DNA of 64,000 nt, from NCBI GenBank assembly GCA_964612085.1, contig CAZTCJ010000005.1:1-64000 (forward strand), read 5' to 3'. Of this stretch, positions 23,981-32,561 are shown in pieces. Both the position numbers and the translations under genes were made by a program. A model generated the notes under the pieces. That model worked only from the letters and a program-made list of their open reading frames with translations. It did not search any database and was not told the origin of the DNA. Every line of letters begins with the position of its first letter. Positions within the stretch are counted from its first letter, which is position 1. The stretch is from CAZTCJ01 sp964612085. GTDB lineage: Bacteria > Pseudomonadota > Alphaproteobacteria > JAJFIK01.

Positions 23981-26059
23981 TCAGACGGTCACGGTGCGGT
24001 GTAACAGATCATCCGTCCGGCTCGAGCCGCCGGCGGACACCCCGTGTTCGCCGCGCTCCAGCACCCAGCATCCGCTGGTCTCGCACCAATAGGTGAGACC
24101 GGCCTCCGGCACATGGAAGCGGACCGTTTTGGTCTCGCCCGGCGCAAGCGGCACGCGCTCGAAGCCGCGCAACAGCTTTACGGGCCGCTCCACGGCCCGT
24201 CCCGGAAAGTGCACGTAAAGCTGCACGATCTCATCGGCGGGCACGGCCCCGTCATTGCGCACGGACACCTGGGCCTCGATCCCGTCGGATGTGCGCCGCG
24301 CTTTCAATGCCCGGTAAGAGAACCGGGCATAGGACAGGCCGTGACCGAAGGGAAAGTGCGCGGGCTTGCCCTCGCGCTCGAGCAAGGTATAGCCATGGAA
24401 AAGGCCGTACTCGATCGACTCCGCATCCGGATCGAAAAAGGGATAATCCGCCTCATCCAGCGCCACGCTGAACGGCAGCTTGCCCGAAGGCGAAACAGCG
24501 CCGCGCAACAGATCCGCCAGGGCATGACCGCCTTCCATGCCCCCATAGAAGGTCTGAAGGATCGCGGCGGCATCGTCCGCCCACTCGCTCATGATCACGG
24601 CGGACCCTGCGATCACCACCACTACCGTGTGCGGATTGGCCTTGGCCACGGCCTTGATCAGAGCGACTTGATCCGCAGGCAGACGCAGACTTGTCCGGTC
24701 GCCGCCCCGGTTGACTCCAGGATCGCTGCCAGGCGCGGCCTCCCCATGATCCAGGGCGATGTCGCCGGGGATATATTCCCCTTCCTCATCGGCCGTATAC
24801 CCCGTCACCACAATCGCCACATCGGCAAGCGCCGCGTAACGGGCCGCACCATCCGGATCCTGCTCATCGCCAGCGAACGCGAGAGTTTCCTTGCCGAAGG
24901 CCGCGCGCAGGCCCTCGAGCGGCGTCACCACATCAGGCGGCTGCACCCGGCTCGATCCGTTATCGCCCGTATTGATCCGGTCCGCGAGCCGCCCGAAGAC
25001 CGCGATCCGGGCCTCCGGCTTCAGCGGTAGAATATCCTTATTGGTCAACAGGACCGCCGATTTTTCGGCCGCTTCCCGCGCCAGGGCCCGATGGGAGGGG
25101 CTGGCCACCATCTCTTCCGTATAGGCCTCAAGCGGATCTTCGGCGCAGGCGAACCGGTAGGTAACCGTCAGGATCCGGCGGCAAGCGGTCTCCACCACAT
25201 CCGGTGCGATCTGCCCTGCCCGCACGGCCTCCAAGAGCCGTTCACCGAAATGGATGGGTTCCGGATTCTCCACATCCAATCCGGCGGACGCTCCATAAGG
25301 GTGATAGACGCCCTTCAGCCAATCGGAGTGGACGAAACCGTCAAAACCCCAGTCATGGCGTAAAATATCCGTCAGCAAGCGCCGGTTCTGCCCGCAATAT
25401 TCTCCGTTCACCTTATTATAGGCGCTCATGACGGAGGCGCAGCCCGCATCCAGGATCCGCTTGAAATGGGGCAGATAGACTTCCCTCAGCACACGGTCCG
25501 AGCCACGCACATCCACTTTGAACCGGGCGTTCTCGATGGAGTTCAGGGCGAAATGCTTGACCGTGGCGATGACATTGTGGGTCTGGATGCCTTGAGCGAG
25601 GCCTGCGCCCATCTCACCCACATGGTACGGATCTTCCCCATAAGTCTCCTGGGCCCGGCCCCAGCCCGGATGACGCAGGAGATTGACGCACACCGCGCCC
25701 GACAGGGTGCAGCCTTGCGCGCGGGCCTCGATCCCCATCGCCTCGCCGATGCGCCGTTCCAGATCCCGGTCCCAGCTCGCGCCCCGGGCCATGGTGACGG
25801 GAAAGCAAGTGGAATGGCCCCGCGCGACGCCGCGCGGCCCGTCAGTGAAATAAAGCGCGGGCACGCCCAGCCGCTCGCAGCCTCCGCCCGCCCGGTAAGG
25901 CCTGCCCCCCCAACGCATGTCATCGGCCACAAAGGCTTCGATAAATCCGCATCCGGACATCATCGCGACCTTCTCTTCCAAGGTCGCGTGGCTCAGGATC
26001 GCATCGACCGTTGCCGAGATCCCGGCATCGGTCATGCCTTTTTGCGGCGGAAAGAGCAT
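23981..26059 (-). CDS. Glycoside hydrolase family 3 beta-glycosidase
   Basis: The 692-residue protein has the GH3 N-terminal TIM-barrel with substrate-binding VKHFALNSIENAR and the nucleophile Asp246 in GFVHSDWLK. The alpha/beta sandwich domain follows (AVLLTNKDILPLKP), then a C-terminal fibronectin III-like domain (VSVRNDGAVPADEIVQLYVH). No signal peptide is apparent, so it is probably cytoplasmic or acts on imported glycosides. The likely activity is exo-beta-glucosidase or a related glycosidase. The start is uncertain; an ATG at 26035 with AAAAGG upstream is an alternative. A GST gene starts the same leftward run 10 bases upstream. Confidence 0.88.
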   Translation of the reverse strand: MLFPPQKGMTDAGISATVDAILSHATLEEKVAMMSGCGFIEAFVADDMRWGGRPYRAGGGCERLGVPALYFTDGPRGVARGHSTCFPVTMARGASWDRDLERRIGEAMGIEARAQGCTLSGAVCVNLLRHPGWGRAQETYGEDPYHVGEMGAGLAQGIQTHNVIATVKHFALNSIENARFKVDVRGSDRVLREVYLPHFKRILDAGCASVMSAYNKVNGEYCGQNRRLLTDILRHDWGFDGFVHSDWLKGVYHPYGASAGLDVENPEPIHFGERLLEAVRAGQIAPDVVETACRRILTVTYRFACAEDPLEAYTEEMVASPSHRALAREAAEKSAVLLTNKDILPLKPEARIAVFGRLADRINTGDNGSSRVQPPDVVTPLEGLRAAFGKETLAFAGDEQDPDGAARYAALADVAIVVTGYTADEEGEYIPGDIALDHGEAAPGSDPGVNRGGDRTSLRLPADQVALIKAVAKANPHTVVVVIAGSAVIMSEWADDAAAILQTFYGGMEGGHALADLLRGAVSPSGKLPFSVALDEADYPFFDPDAESIEYGLFHGYTLLEREGKPAHFPFGHGLSYARFSYRALKARRTSDGIEAQVSVRNDGAVPADEIVQLYVHFPGRAVERPVKLLRGFERVPLAPGETKTVRFHVPEAGLTYWCETSGCWVLERGEHGVSAGGSSRTDDLLHRTVTV

Positions 26060-26069
26060 GGGGCCGCCT

Positions 26070-26681
26070 TTATGTCAGCGACATGGCTTTTTGGAAAGCG
26101 GGCCGCGCGCCGATGCGCCCCACATAGGCCTTGAGATGCGCCATCTCATCGGGCACGCATCCGAGCATGTTGCTCATGAAGGCCGCATGGCCGAGCATGA
26201 CATCGGCGCCCGAGAATGCGCCGATCAGATAGTCCTTGCCCGCCAAGGTCTCGTCCACCGGCGCCCAGGCTTTCGTCAGCAGGCGTTGAGCCTGTCCGAG
26301 CACGGCCTCGTCCCGCCGCTCGGGCGACAGCAGGATGGTCTGCACCACAATCGTATTGACCGGCGGCATCACCATGCCTTCGCAATAGTGAAACCATTGC
26401 AGATAGGCGGGAAATTCAGGGGCATCGACCGCAGGCTTCAGGCCGCCATTCTTATGGCGCTCCAGAATGTAGTCCACGATCGCGCCGGATTCATAAAGCA
26501 CCACATCGCCGTCTTCGAGAACCGGTACCCGGCCCAGCGGATGGCGGGCGCGGTGTTCGTCGGATTTCAAATCCTTCGGGTGGAACGCCATTTTGTTAAG
26601 CTCGTAAGGCAGCTCAAGCTCTTCCAGCAGCCAGACGATCCGGCCAGCCCGCGAATTCGGCGCGAAATGAAGTTTCAGCAT
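26070..26681 (-). CDS. Glutathione S-transferase family protein
   Basis: A 203-residue typical GST: N-terminal MLKLHFAPNSRAGRIVWLLE with a Ser near residue 10 as possible catalytic residue, GRVPVLEDGDVVLYESGAIVDYI for glutathione binding, and a helical C-terminal domain containing FSGADVMLGHAAF with the conserved N-capping D. It probably conjugates hydrophobic electrophiles in the cytoplasm. It lies between the crotonase and the GH3 genes, all leftward with short gaps, and is the fourth GST-like gene in this block. Confidence 0.88.
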   Translation of the reverse strand: MLKLHFAPNSRAGRIVWLLEELELPYELNKMAFHPKDLKSDEHRARHPLGRVPVLEDGDVVLYESGAIVDYILERHKNGGLKPAVDAPEFPAYLQWFHYCEGMVMPPVNTIVVQTILLSPERRDEAVLGQAQRLLTKAWAPVDETLAGKDYLIGAFSGADVMLGHAAFMSNMLGCVPDEMAHLKAYVGRIGARPAFQKAMSLT

Positions 26682-26717
26682 CTCTTCCTCTCCGTTCCCT
26701 GACGGCCCAAGGCCGGT

Positions 26718-27380
26718 TCAAAGGCTGGCTTGAATGGCATCGAGCGTATGCTGACGCATTTCCCGCTTGTTGCCGGCATAGGCTTGGGTGGGCAGCGCGG
26801 TAAAGTCCCCGGCGATCGCCATGGCCCGGTCCAGAAGCGTCTCCGGCGCCACCGCCTCGTCGAGAAAGCCGACCGTGGCCGCCCCGTCCGGATCGTACAG
26901 CTTGGCCTGAATGGCGGCTTGCGTGTGATAGCGCGGGTCGATCCGTGCCTTGAGCAATTCCCGGGCGAAGGCGGGCAGCACCATATTGATCGCGGTCTCG
27001 TTGGCGCCGATCTTGAACTCGCCCTTGACGCCGATCCGGGTATCGCAGCTCAACAGGATGAAGGCGCCCATGGCGATGGCATGCCCGCTGCAGGCCGCGA
27101 CGACCGGCAACGGAAAGCTATAAAGCCGCAGGGCGAGCGCGCCGCCCGCATTCACCAGGGCAAGAGCGTCATCGACGGAGCCGCCTTGCAGCACCTTGAG
27201 ATCGAAGCCAGCGGAAAATCGTCCGGGCCGCCCGACCAGCACCACCGCCTTGGCGTCCGCTTCGGCCTTGTCGAGCGCGTTGTTGAGATTGGCAAGAAGG
27301 GTCTGGTTAACGGCATTGGCTTTTCCGTCGTCCACCGAAATCAGGGCAACGGACTCATGAAGCTCCATTGTTACGGACAT
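26718..27380 (-). CDS. Enoyl-CoA hydratase/isomerase (crotonase) family protein
   Basis: A protein of about 220 residues, short for the family but complete in the core. LISVDDGKANAVNQTLL opens the crotonase fold, GRPGRFSAGFDLKVLQGG forms the first oxyanion loop, and VVAACSGHAIAMGAFILLSCD forms the second and the active-site helix. The usual glutamate pair is not obvious, so hydratase activity is uncertain; isomerase or thioesterase-like activity is possible. The ATG at 27380 is used rather than an open extension to 27479 that lacks family similarity. It is divergent from an unusual SDR. Confidence 0.83.
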   Translation of the reverse strand: MSVTMELHESVALISVDDGKANAVNQTLLANLNNALDKAEADAKAVVLVGRPGRFSAGFDLKVLQGGSVDDALALVNAGGALALRLYSFPLPVVAACSGHAIAMGAFILLSCDTRIGVKGEFKIGANETAINMVLPAFARELLKARIDPRYHTQAAIQAKLYDPDGAATVGFLDEAVAPETLLDRAMAIAGDFTALPTQAYAGNKREMRQHTLDAIQASL

Positions 27381-27576
27381 GGCGTATCCTCGGTTCTCTT
27401 TATAAGGATGAATGGCTGCGGCATCGGCACGATAAAGATCAGTTGCACTCCCGGCCCGTAGTGTAGTGGCGATCGCCATGGGGCGGAAGTCAAAGTTTGC
27501 TCTGCCCTGGTTGACCGAGGGTCACGCAATGCTGTTACGATCCACAAATGCATCCTGATCGGGGAGAGACCAGATC

Positions 27577-28341
27577 ATGAAACCAGTTTGTCTTGTTTTC
27601 GGGGCCGGAGCCGGGATCGGCGGCACCGTCGGACGCCGCTTTGCCCTGGGCGGCTATCACGCGGTCTTGTGCCGGCGCAGCGACGAAGACGGCCTGACCA
27701 GGATGGTCGAAGGGATCCGTGCTGAGGGTGGCGACGCCACCGGCTTCCTGCTCAACGCCGTCGAAGAGAACAGCATCGAGGATTGCATCGCCCATACGGA
27801 GGCCGAGATCGGCCCCATCGAGGTCGTGGTCTTCAATCTCGGCGCCCAGATCGGCGACAGGGCGCTTGCCGACACCAGTTCCAAAATGTTCGAGCTGGGT
27901 TGGCGCATGGCGACCTTCGCTTTGTTCCGTGCCGCCCAGGCGGTCTGCCCACGGATGGTGGAGCGCGGCAAAGGCACGCTTCTCGTGACCTCGGCCACGG
28001 CCGCCGTCAGGGGCAATCGCGGACAGCATTCCCACGCGGCGGCCATGGGCGGACGGCGCATGCTGTGCCAGTCGCTCAACGCGGAATTCGCGCCCAAGGG
28101 CATCCATGTCGCCCATATCCTCATTGACGGCGCGGTCGATGCGCCGGACACCCTGGGAAAAATGCTGGGACCGGACCAGTTCCAGCGGTTGCGCGAGACC
28201 CGGGGCCTGGAGCATGACGGCCTTATTCTGCCCAGCCAACTGGCCGAAACCTATTTCCATCTGGCGCACCAGCACCGCTCCGCCTGGACCCATGAAATCG
28301 ACATCCGGGCGTTTTCCGACCGGCCTTGGTGGAACCATTGA
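27577..28341 (+). CDS. Atypical SDR lacking the Tyr-x-x-x-Lys dyad
   Basis: The 254-residue protein has a clear Rossmann start (VFGAGAGIGGTVGRRFA), FNLGA in place of NNAG and a TSATAAVRG strand where the catalytic serine normally sits. At the Tyr-x-x-x-Lys position it reads HAAAMGGRR, with neither Tyr nor Lys. The C-terminal half (APKGIHVAHILIDGAVDAP) matches a known subgroup of SDRs with altered active sites. It may bind NAD(P) without classical dehydrogenase chemistry. Divergent from the crotonase; converges on a 72-residue hypothetical gene. Confidence 0.8.
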   Translation: MKPVCLVFGAGAGIGGTVGRRFALGGYHAVLCRRSDEDGLTRMVEGIRAEGGDATGFLLNAVEENSIEDCIAHTEAEIGPIEVVVFNLGAQIGDRALADTSSKMFELGWRMATFALFRAAQAVCPRMVERGKGTLLVTSATAAVRGNRGQHSHAAAMGGRRMLCQSLNAEFAPKGIHVAHILIDGAVDAPDTLGKMLGPDQFQRLRETRGLEHDGLILPSQLAETYFHLAHQHRSAWTHEIDIRAFSDRPWWNH

Positions 28342-28356
28342 TCGGTATGCGCCCCT

Positions 28357-28575
28357 TTACGGACGCATGAAGATGTAATCCATGTCGGGATCGAGATTCT
28401 CCGCCAGGAAACGCAACTCGGCCTGGACATCCTCCAGGCCCCGGCGCTCGACGGCATGCTGCACGATCTGGTCGATCATGGCCCGCCCGACCCCATCCAC
28501 GTCCAGTTGCAGGGATTGGATATCCGCCATCAGCGCGGCGAAATGCTTTTGGGCCAGTTCGGAAGCGGTCGTCAT
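28357..28575 (-). CDS. Small conserved-looking hypothetical protein
   Basis: A 72-residue soluble, mostly helical protein beginning MTTASELAQKHFAALMADIQ and ending in ENLDPDMDYIFMRP. No cysteines or membrane segments. GGGGAGAG lies about 8 bases upstream of the ATG at 28575, which is good support for translation. The open frame extends further upstream to 28791 but without similarity or a ribosome site. I do not recognise the family. It is convergent with the atypical SDR and divergent from the GltS-type transporter. Confidence 0.6.
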   Translation of the reverse strand: MTTASELAQKHFAALMADIQSLQLDVDGVGRAMIDQIVQHAVERRGLEDVQAELRFLAENLDPDMDYIFMRP

Positions 28576-28726
28576 GAAGGTCTCTCCCCGAAAGTGTCGC
28601 AGATGCAAAAACGGTCGGCAGAACAGAGCATACTCCGATCCGGCAAGGGCATGAATGCCGGTGCGATACATGGCGGCCAAAATCGGCGTATGCTCGCCCT
28701 GAACGGCAGGCCAGCGGGGAGCAATC

Positions 28727-30115
28727 ATGGCCGACACATTTCCTGGCGTCATCGCTTTTGCCTTCATGGTGAGCCTGCTGGTTTTGGGCACGGCCTTGCG
28801 GGCGCGGCTGCCCGTGCTTCAGGCCTTTCTCATCCCCGCAAGCCTGATCGGCGGCGTGATCGGTTTCGTTCTGGTCTCCATGGGCTGGTCGTTCGGCTAC
28901 ATGGCGGAGGATTTCGTCGGCTTCACCTTCCATTTCTTTACACTGAGCTTCATTTCCCTGTGCCTGACGGCAGGCCCGCCGAATAATGGCGGTCAACGGA
29001 AGATCGTCACCGGCGGCCTGTGGCTGACCATGGTCTGGACGGCGAGCCTGGTGCTGCAGGGTCTGATCGGGCTTGCCGTCATCCGGCTCTACAACGGCGT
29101 TGCGGGAACCACGGTCGATGATCTGATCGGACTTCTGGTCGCCCATGGCTATACGCAAGGCCCGGGACAGGCGCTGGCTTATGCCACCATCTGGCAAAGC
29201 GAATACGGCATCGCCAATGCCGTCTCGGTCGGCCTGATCTATGCCTCGCTCGGGTTTCTCACCGCTTTCGCCATCGGCATTCCCGTGGCGCGCTGGGCCG
29301 TCCGGCGCGGGCTGAACGTCAACCGCCAGGCCGCCATCGGGACGGATTTTCTGCGCGGTCTCTACGATCCATCCACCGATCTTCCGGCGGGGCGGCAAAT
29401 CACGCACCAAAGCAATGTGGACACGCTGGCCTATCACATCGGCCTTATCGGGATCGTCTATCTCCTCACCGATCTCTGGCTGAAGACCATGCAAGGCGTC
29501 TCGGGCGATGCCCGTTTCCTGGGCGCGCCTTTGTCGATCCTGTTCAGCTACAATCTTTTCTTCGTTCACGGATTGTGCATCGCTCTGATCGTGCGCCGTC
29601 TGATCGATCTCGCCGGGCTCGGCCGCTATCTCGACCGGGGCACGCAAAACACGATCACCGGCGCTTCGGTCGATATCATGGTGATCGCCACCGTCATGAG
29701 CATCAAGCTTGCGGTGCTGGCCGCCCTCTTAGTCCCGATCCTGCTGGTGAGCGCCATGGTGACCATGGCGACGGCGGCCTTGTGCTATGCCGCCGCACGG
29801 CATGGCGGCCCGGCCAGCCTGGAACGGGCCTTGACGGCCTTCGGCTGCTGTTGCGGCTCCACCGGCACGGGGCTGCTGCTCTTGCGCATCCTCGACCCTG
29901 ATTTTCAAACGCCGGTCGCCCGCGAACTCGCCTTTTTCAACGTGGCGATTATCTTCACCACCCTGCATATCCTGCTGTTCATGGTGCCCAGACTGCCGGA
30001 GATCGGCACCAGCGCTATCCTCACGGCCTATGGCATCACCTTCGCCGTGGCGCTCGCCGTTCTGGCCGCGATCCGCTTCGCATCAAACAGACGCACACAA
30101 ACGAACACGGAGTGA
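28727..30115 (+). CDS. Sodium/glutamate symporter-like (ESS/GltS) membrane protein
   Basis: The 462-residue protein has about ten or more transmembrane helices. Typical GltS stretches are FLIPASLIGGVIGFVLVSMG near the N-terminus, THGxxQGPGQ-type sequence as VAHGYTQGPGQALAYA in the middle, and a second inverted-repeat half with LGAPLSILFSYNL. GltS proteins couple sodium to glutamate uptake. This one is divergent and longer than E. coli GltS, so the anion is not certain. The ATG at 28727 follows GGGGAG closely. It is followed by an SDR after 100 bases. Confidence 0.82.
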   Translation: MADTFPGVIAFAFMVSLLVLGTALRARLPVLQAFLIPASLIGGVIGFVLVSMGWSFGYMAEDFVGFTFHFFTLSFISLCLTAGPPNNGGQRKIVTGGLWLTMVWTASLVLQGLIGLAVIRLYNGVAGTTVDDLIGLLVAHGYTQGPGQALAYATIWQSEYGIANAVSVGLIYASLGFLTAFAIGIPVARWAVRRGLNVNRQAAIGTDFLRGLYDPSTDLPAGRQITHQSNVDTLAYHIGLIGIVYLLTDLWLKTMQGVSGDARFLGAPLSILFSYNLFFVHGLCIALIVRRLIDLAGLGRYLDRGTQNTITGASVDIMVIATVMSIKLAVLAALLVPILLVSAMVTMATAALCYAAARHGGPASLERALTAFGCCCGSTGTGLLLLRILDPDFQTPVARELAFFNVAIIFTTLHILLFMVPRLPEIGTSAILTAYGITFAVALAVLAAIRFASNRRTQTNTE

Positions 30116-30217
30116 CCGTCCGATGCGCCTCACCTACAGTCTTGAAACCCCTGCGCCCGTGGGCGACACTTTCACCCAACAGGGAAAACCAACGCATCGG
30201 CCATCCGGGAGGACACC

Positions 30218-30982
30218 ATGGACCTGCAAGATCGCATCATCGTCGTGACGGGCGCCGCCAGCGGCATCGGCAAGGCTCTGGCCCACCGCTTCCAGATGGA
30301 AGGCGCCAAAAAAGTGATCTGCGCCGATCTCAACGGCGATGGTGTGCGGCAAGTGGCCGACGCCGTGAACGGCCCGGCCTTCGAGGTCAATGTAAGCCGG
30401 GAAGAGGACATCCAGGAGCTGATCGAGACCGTCGAAAAGGACCACGGCCCGATCGATCTGTTCTGCTCCAATGCCGGGATCGGCATTCCCGGCGGCCCGG
30501 AAGTCGATAACGAAGGCTGGCAGCGCATTTGGGACATCAATGTCATGGCCCATGTCTGGGCCGCCCGCCACATGGTGCCCCGCATGCTGTCGCGCGGCGG
30601 CGGCTACATGCTGAACACCGCCTCGGCCGCCGGTCTTCTGTCGCAGATCGGCTCGGCGCCCTATGCGGTCACCAAACACGCCGCCGTGGCCTTCGCCGAG
30701 TGGCTCGCCATCACTTACGGCGATCAGGGGCTGAAAGTGTCGGTCCTGTGCCCGCAAGCGGTGCGCACCGCCATGACCGCCGGGAACGAGGGCGGCGTGG
30801 CCAGCGTGGACGGCATGATCGAGCCGGAAGACGTGGCCGTGGCCTGTGTCCGGACCATCGCCGAGGAGCGTTTCCTGGTTCTGCCGCACCCGGAAGTGCT
30901 TACTTATATGCAGCGCAAGACGGACGATTACGACCGCTGGATCCGCGGCATGCAGCGCCTCAATACGCTGTACAACTCATAA
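30218..30982 (+). CDS. SDR family oxidoreductase
   Basis: A 254-residue classical SDR: VVTGAASGIGKALAHRF, a SNAGIG motif, the catalytic NTASAAGLLSQ and PYAVTKHAA tetrad segment, and a C-terminal extension in place of the usual DGG ending, with EDVAVACVRTIAEERFLVLP as in many 3-hydroxy or alcohol dehydrogenases of alphaproteobacteria. GGGAGGACACC precedes the ATG. The substrate is unknown. It stands alone between the symporter and the convergent TRIC channel gene. Confidence 0.88.
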   Translation: MDLQDRIIVVTGAASGIGKALAHRFQMEGAKKVICADLNGDGVRQVADAVNGPAFEVNVSREEDIQELIETVEKDHGPIDLFCSNAGIGIPGGPEVDNEGWQRIWDINVMAHVWAARHMVPRMLSRGGGYMLNTASAAGLLSQIGSAPYAVTKHAAVAFAEWLAITYGDQGLKVSVLCPQAVRTAMTAGNEGGVASVDGMIEPEDVAVACVRTIAEERFLVLPHPEVLTYMQRKTDDYDRWIRGMQRLNTLYNS

Positions 30983-30999
30983 CCGGCGAAACCCACGCC

Positions 31000-31614
31000 T
31001 TATGTCTTGTATATCGGAAAGGCGATCACCCAGCCGAAGCGAATGGCCAAAAGTCTGAGCGTGAGGGCCGCGAAAAAGCCGCAGGCCGCGCGCACGGCGA
31101 AGCCATACGCCTCAGGCGTCACCATGAAGGCAGCAGCGCCGACCAGAGCCGCCGTGATATAAATCTCTTTACGGAACAAGACCGGGACTTCGCTGCAGAT
31201 AATATCGCGGATGACGCCGCCGAACGTCGCGCTCATGGCGCCGAACAGCACAACGACCAGAGGGTGCGCGCCGAGCGTTTCCGCCTTGGCCGCACCCAGC
31301 ACCGCGAACAGCGCCAGACCCGCCGCGTCGGCGTAAAGCAGCCATTGCATGCGGCGGCCATCGAGCCACGGGTTCAGGATACAGACGACCACCGCACAGG
31401 CGATGCAGATCGAGACATCCGTTGGGTCCTGCACCCAGCCGACGGGCGTCGCGCCCAGCAGCAGATCCCGGACGGTGCCGCCGCCGACTCCTGTCACCGC
31501 CGCGATGAAGGACACCCCCACAATATCCATGCGCTTGCGCAATGCGAGCAACGCGCCGCTGATGGCGAAAACCGCCGTTCCCAGATAAGCGATGATCAAG
31601 AGTGCGTTGTCCAA
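31000..31614 (-). CDS. TRIC (UPF0126/YicG) family cation channel protein
   Basis: The 204-residue protein has seven predicted hydrophobic helices in two repeats. Each repeat carries the family glycine-rich motif: VTGVGGGTVRDLLLG in the first and MSATFGGVIRDIICSEVP in the second. This is the signature of bacterial TRIC-type trimeric potassium channels (YicG/UPF0126). It resides in the inner membrane. It converges on the SDR at 30218 and lies 43 bases downstream of another SDR on the same strand. Confidence 0.9.
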   Translation of the reverse strand: MDNALLIIAYLGTAVFAISGALLALRKRMDIVGVSFIAAVTGVGGGTVRDLLLGATPVGWVQDPTDVSICIACAVVVCILNPWLDGRRMQWLLYADAAGLALFAVLGAAKAETLGAHPLVVVLFGAMSATFGGVIRDIICSEVPVLFRKEIYITAALVGAAAFMVTPEAYGFAVRAACGFFAALTLRLLAIRFGWVIAFPIYKT

Positions 31615-31657
31615 GCCCCCCTCCCCTTTTTAGCGCGATCCCCCGCGACTGCCCGCC

Positions 31658-32467
31658 TCAGGACGACAGGCGCGCGATCAGGGTTCGGACGTCATAGTCC
31701 TCATCCCCGTCATAACGCGGCGCATAGGTCTCGAATGCTTTTTCCAGGTCTTGATAGCGGGGCCGGATGCGCTCGATATTGTAGGCATGGGAGACGACGA
31801 AGCGTTCGCCGGCGCGGACCTGCTTCACCACGATCTCGGCGAAACGGTCCGTATCCATGCCCAAATGGGAAATGCGCGGCGGGATCAGTTCCGACCGGAC
31901 GAAACCCGGAAAGATCGTCCCCACCTGGATGAAATCCGGCATCTCCTCGCGGAAGGCTTCCGTAAAGCCCAGAACCGCGTGTTTCGTCGCCACATAGGCC
32001 GCGATATTGGGCGCCGCCGTGAAAAAGGAGTTTTCCGAGCCCACATTGTAGATGGCCGCAGGTGTGCCTTGCGCGATCATCCGTCTGCCGAAGATCGCGC
32101 AGCCATGCCAGACGCCGAAGAAATTCACGTTGAAGACGTTGTGCAGATGATCGAGCGGCATGTCGGTCACGGGCGACGGCGGCGGCGAGATACCGGCATT
32201 GTTGATCAGCACATCCACATGACCGTGCTGCGCCCAGGCGAACCTGGCCAGTGCTTCGACGCTTTGCGGATCGCGCACATCGCAGACGATGGAGCGCGCA
32301 TCGACGCCCAACTCGCCCAGCGCCGCGACGGCGTCCTGAAGGCGGGTCTCCCGGGGCTCACCGATCACGATCTTCGCCCCGTCCGCACCGAAGACCTTGG
32401 CCAGCGCGAACCCGATCCCGGTTGCGCCGCCGGTGATCACGACAGTCTTGTCTTTGAAATCCTTCAT
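31658..32467 (-). CDS. SDR family oxidoreductase
   Basis: A 269-residue SDR with VVITGGATGIGFALAKVF, LINNAGIS, the catalytic NVGSENSFFTAAPN and AAYVATKHAV segment, and a charged C-terminus ending VRTLIARLSS. The ATG at 32467 places the Rossmann strand at the normal distance; the open frame to 32509 adds nothing recognisable. It belongs to the same broad class as the SDR at 30218. It is divergent from the THUMP methyltransferase gene, whose start is 94 bases away. Confidence 0.87.
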   Translation of the reverse strand: MKDFKDKTVVITGGATGIGFALAKVFGADGAKIVIGEPRETRLQDAVAALGELGVDARSIVCDVRDPQSVEALARFAWAQHGHVDVLINNAGISPPPSPVTDMPLDHLHNVFNVNFFGVWHGCAIFGRRMIAQGTPAAIYNVGSENSFFTAAPNIAAYVATKHAVLGFTEAFREEMPDFIQVGTIFPGFVRSELIPPRISHLGMDTDRFAEIVVKQVRAGERFVVSHAYNIERIRPRYQDLEKAFETYAPRYDGDEDYDVRTLIARLSS

Positions 32468-32561
32468 CGCTTCGAACCTACCCTGGTTTGAAATGCCCAT
32501 CCGGTCCATTGTACGGGCGAAGCGTTTCTTTGACAGCCATCCGCAGACTGCGCCTTACCCC

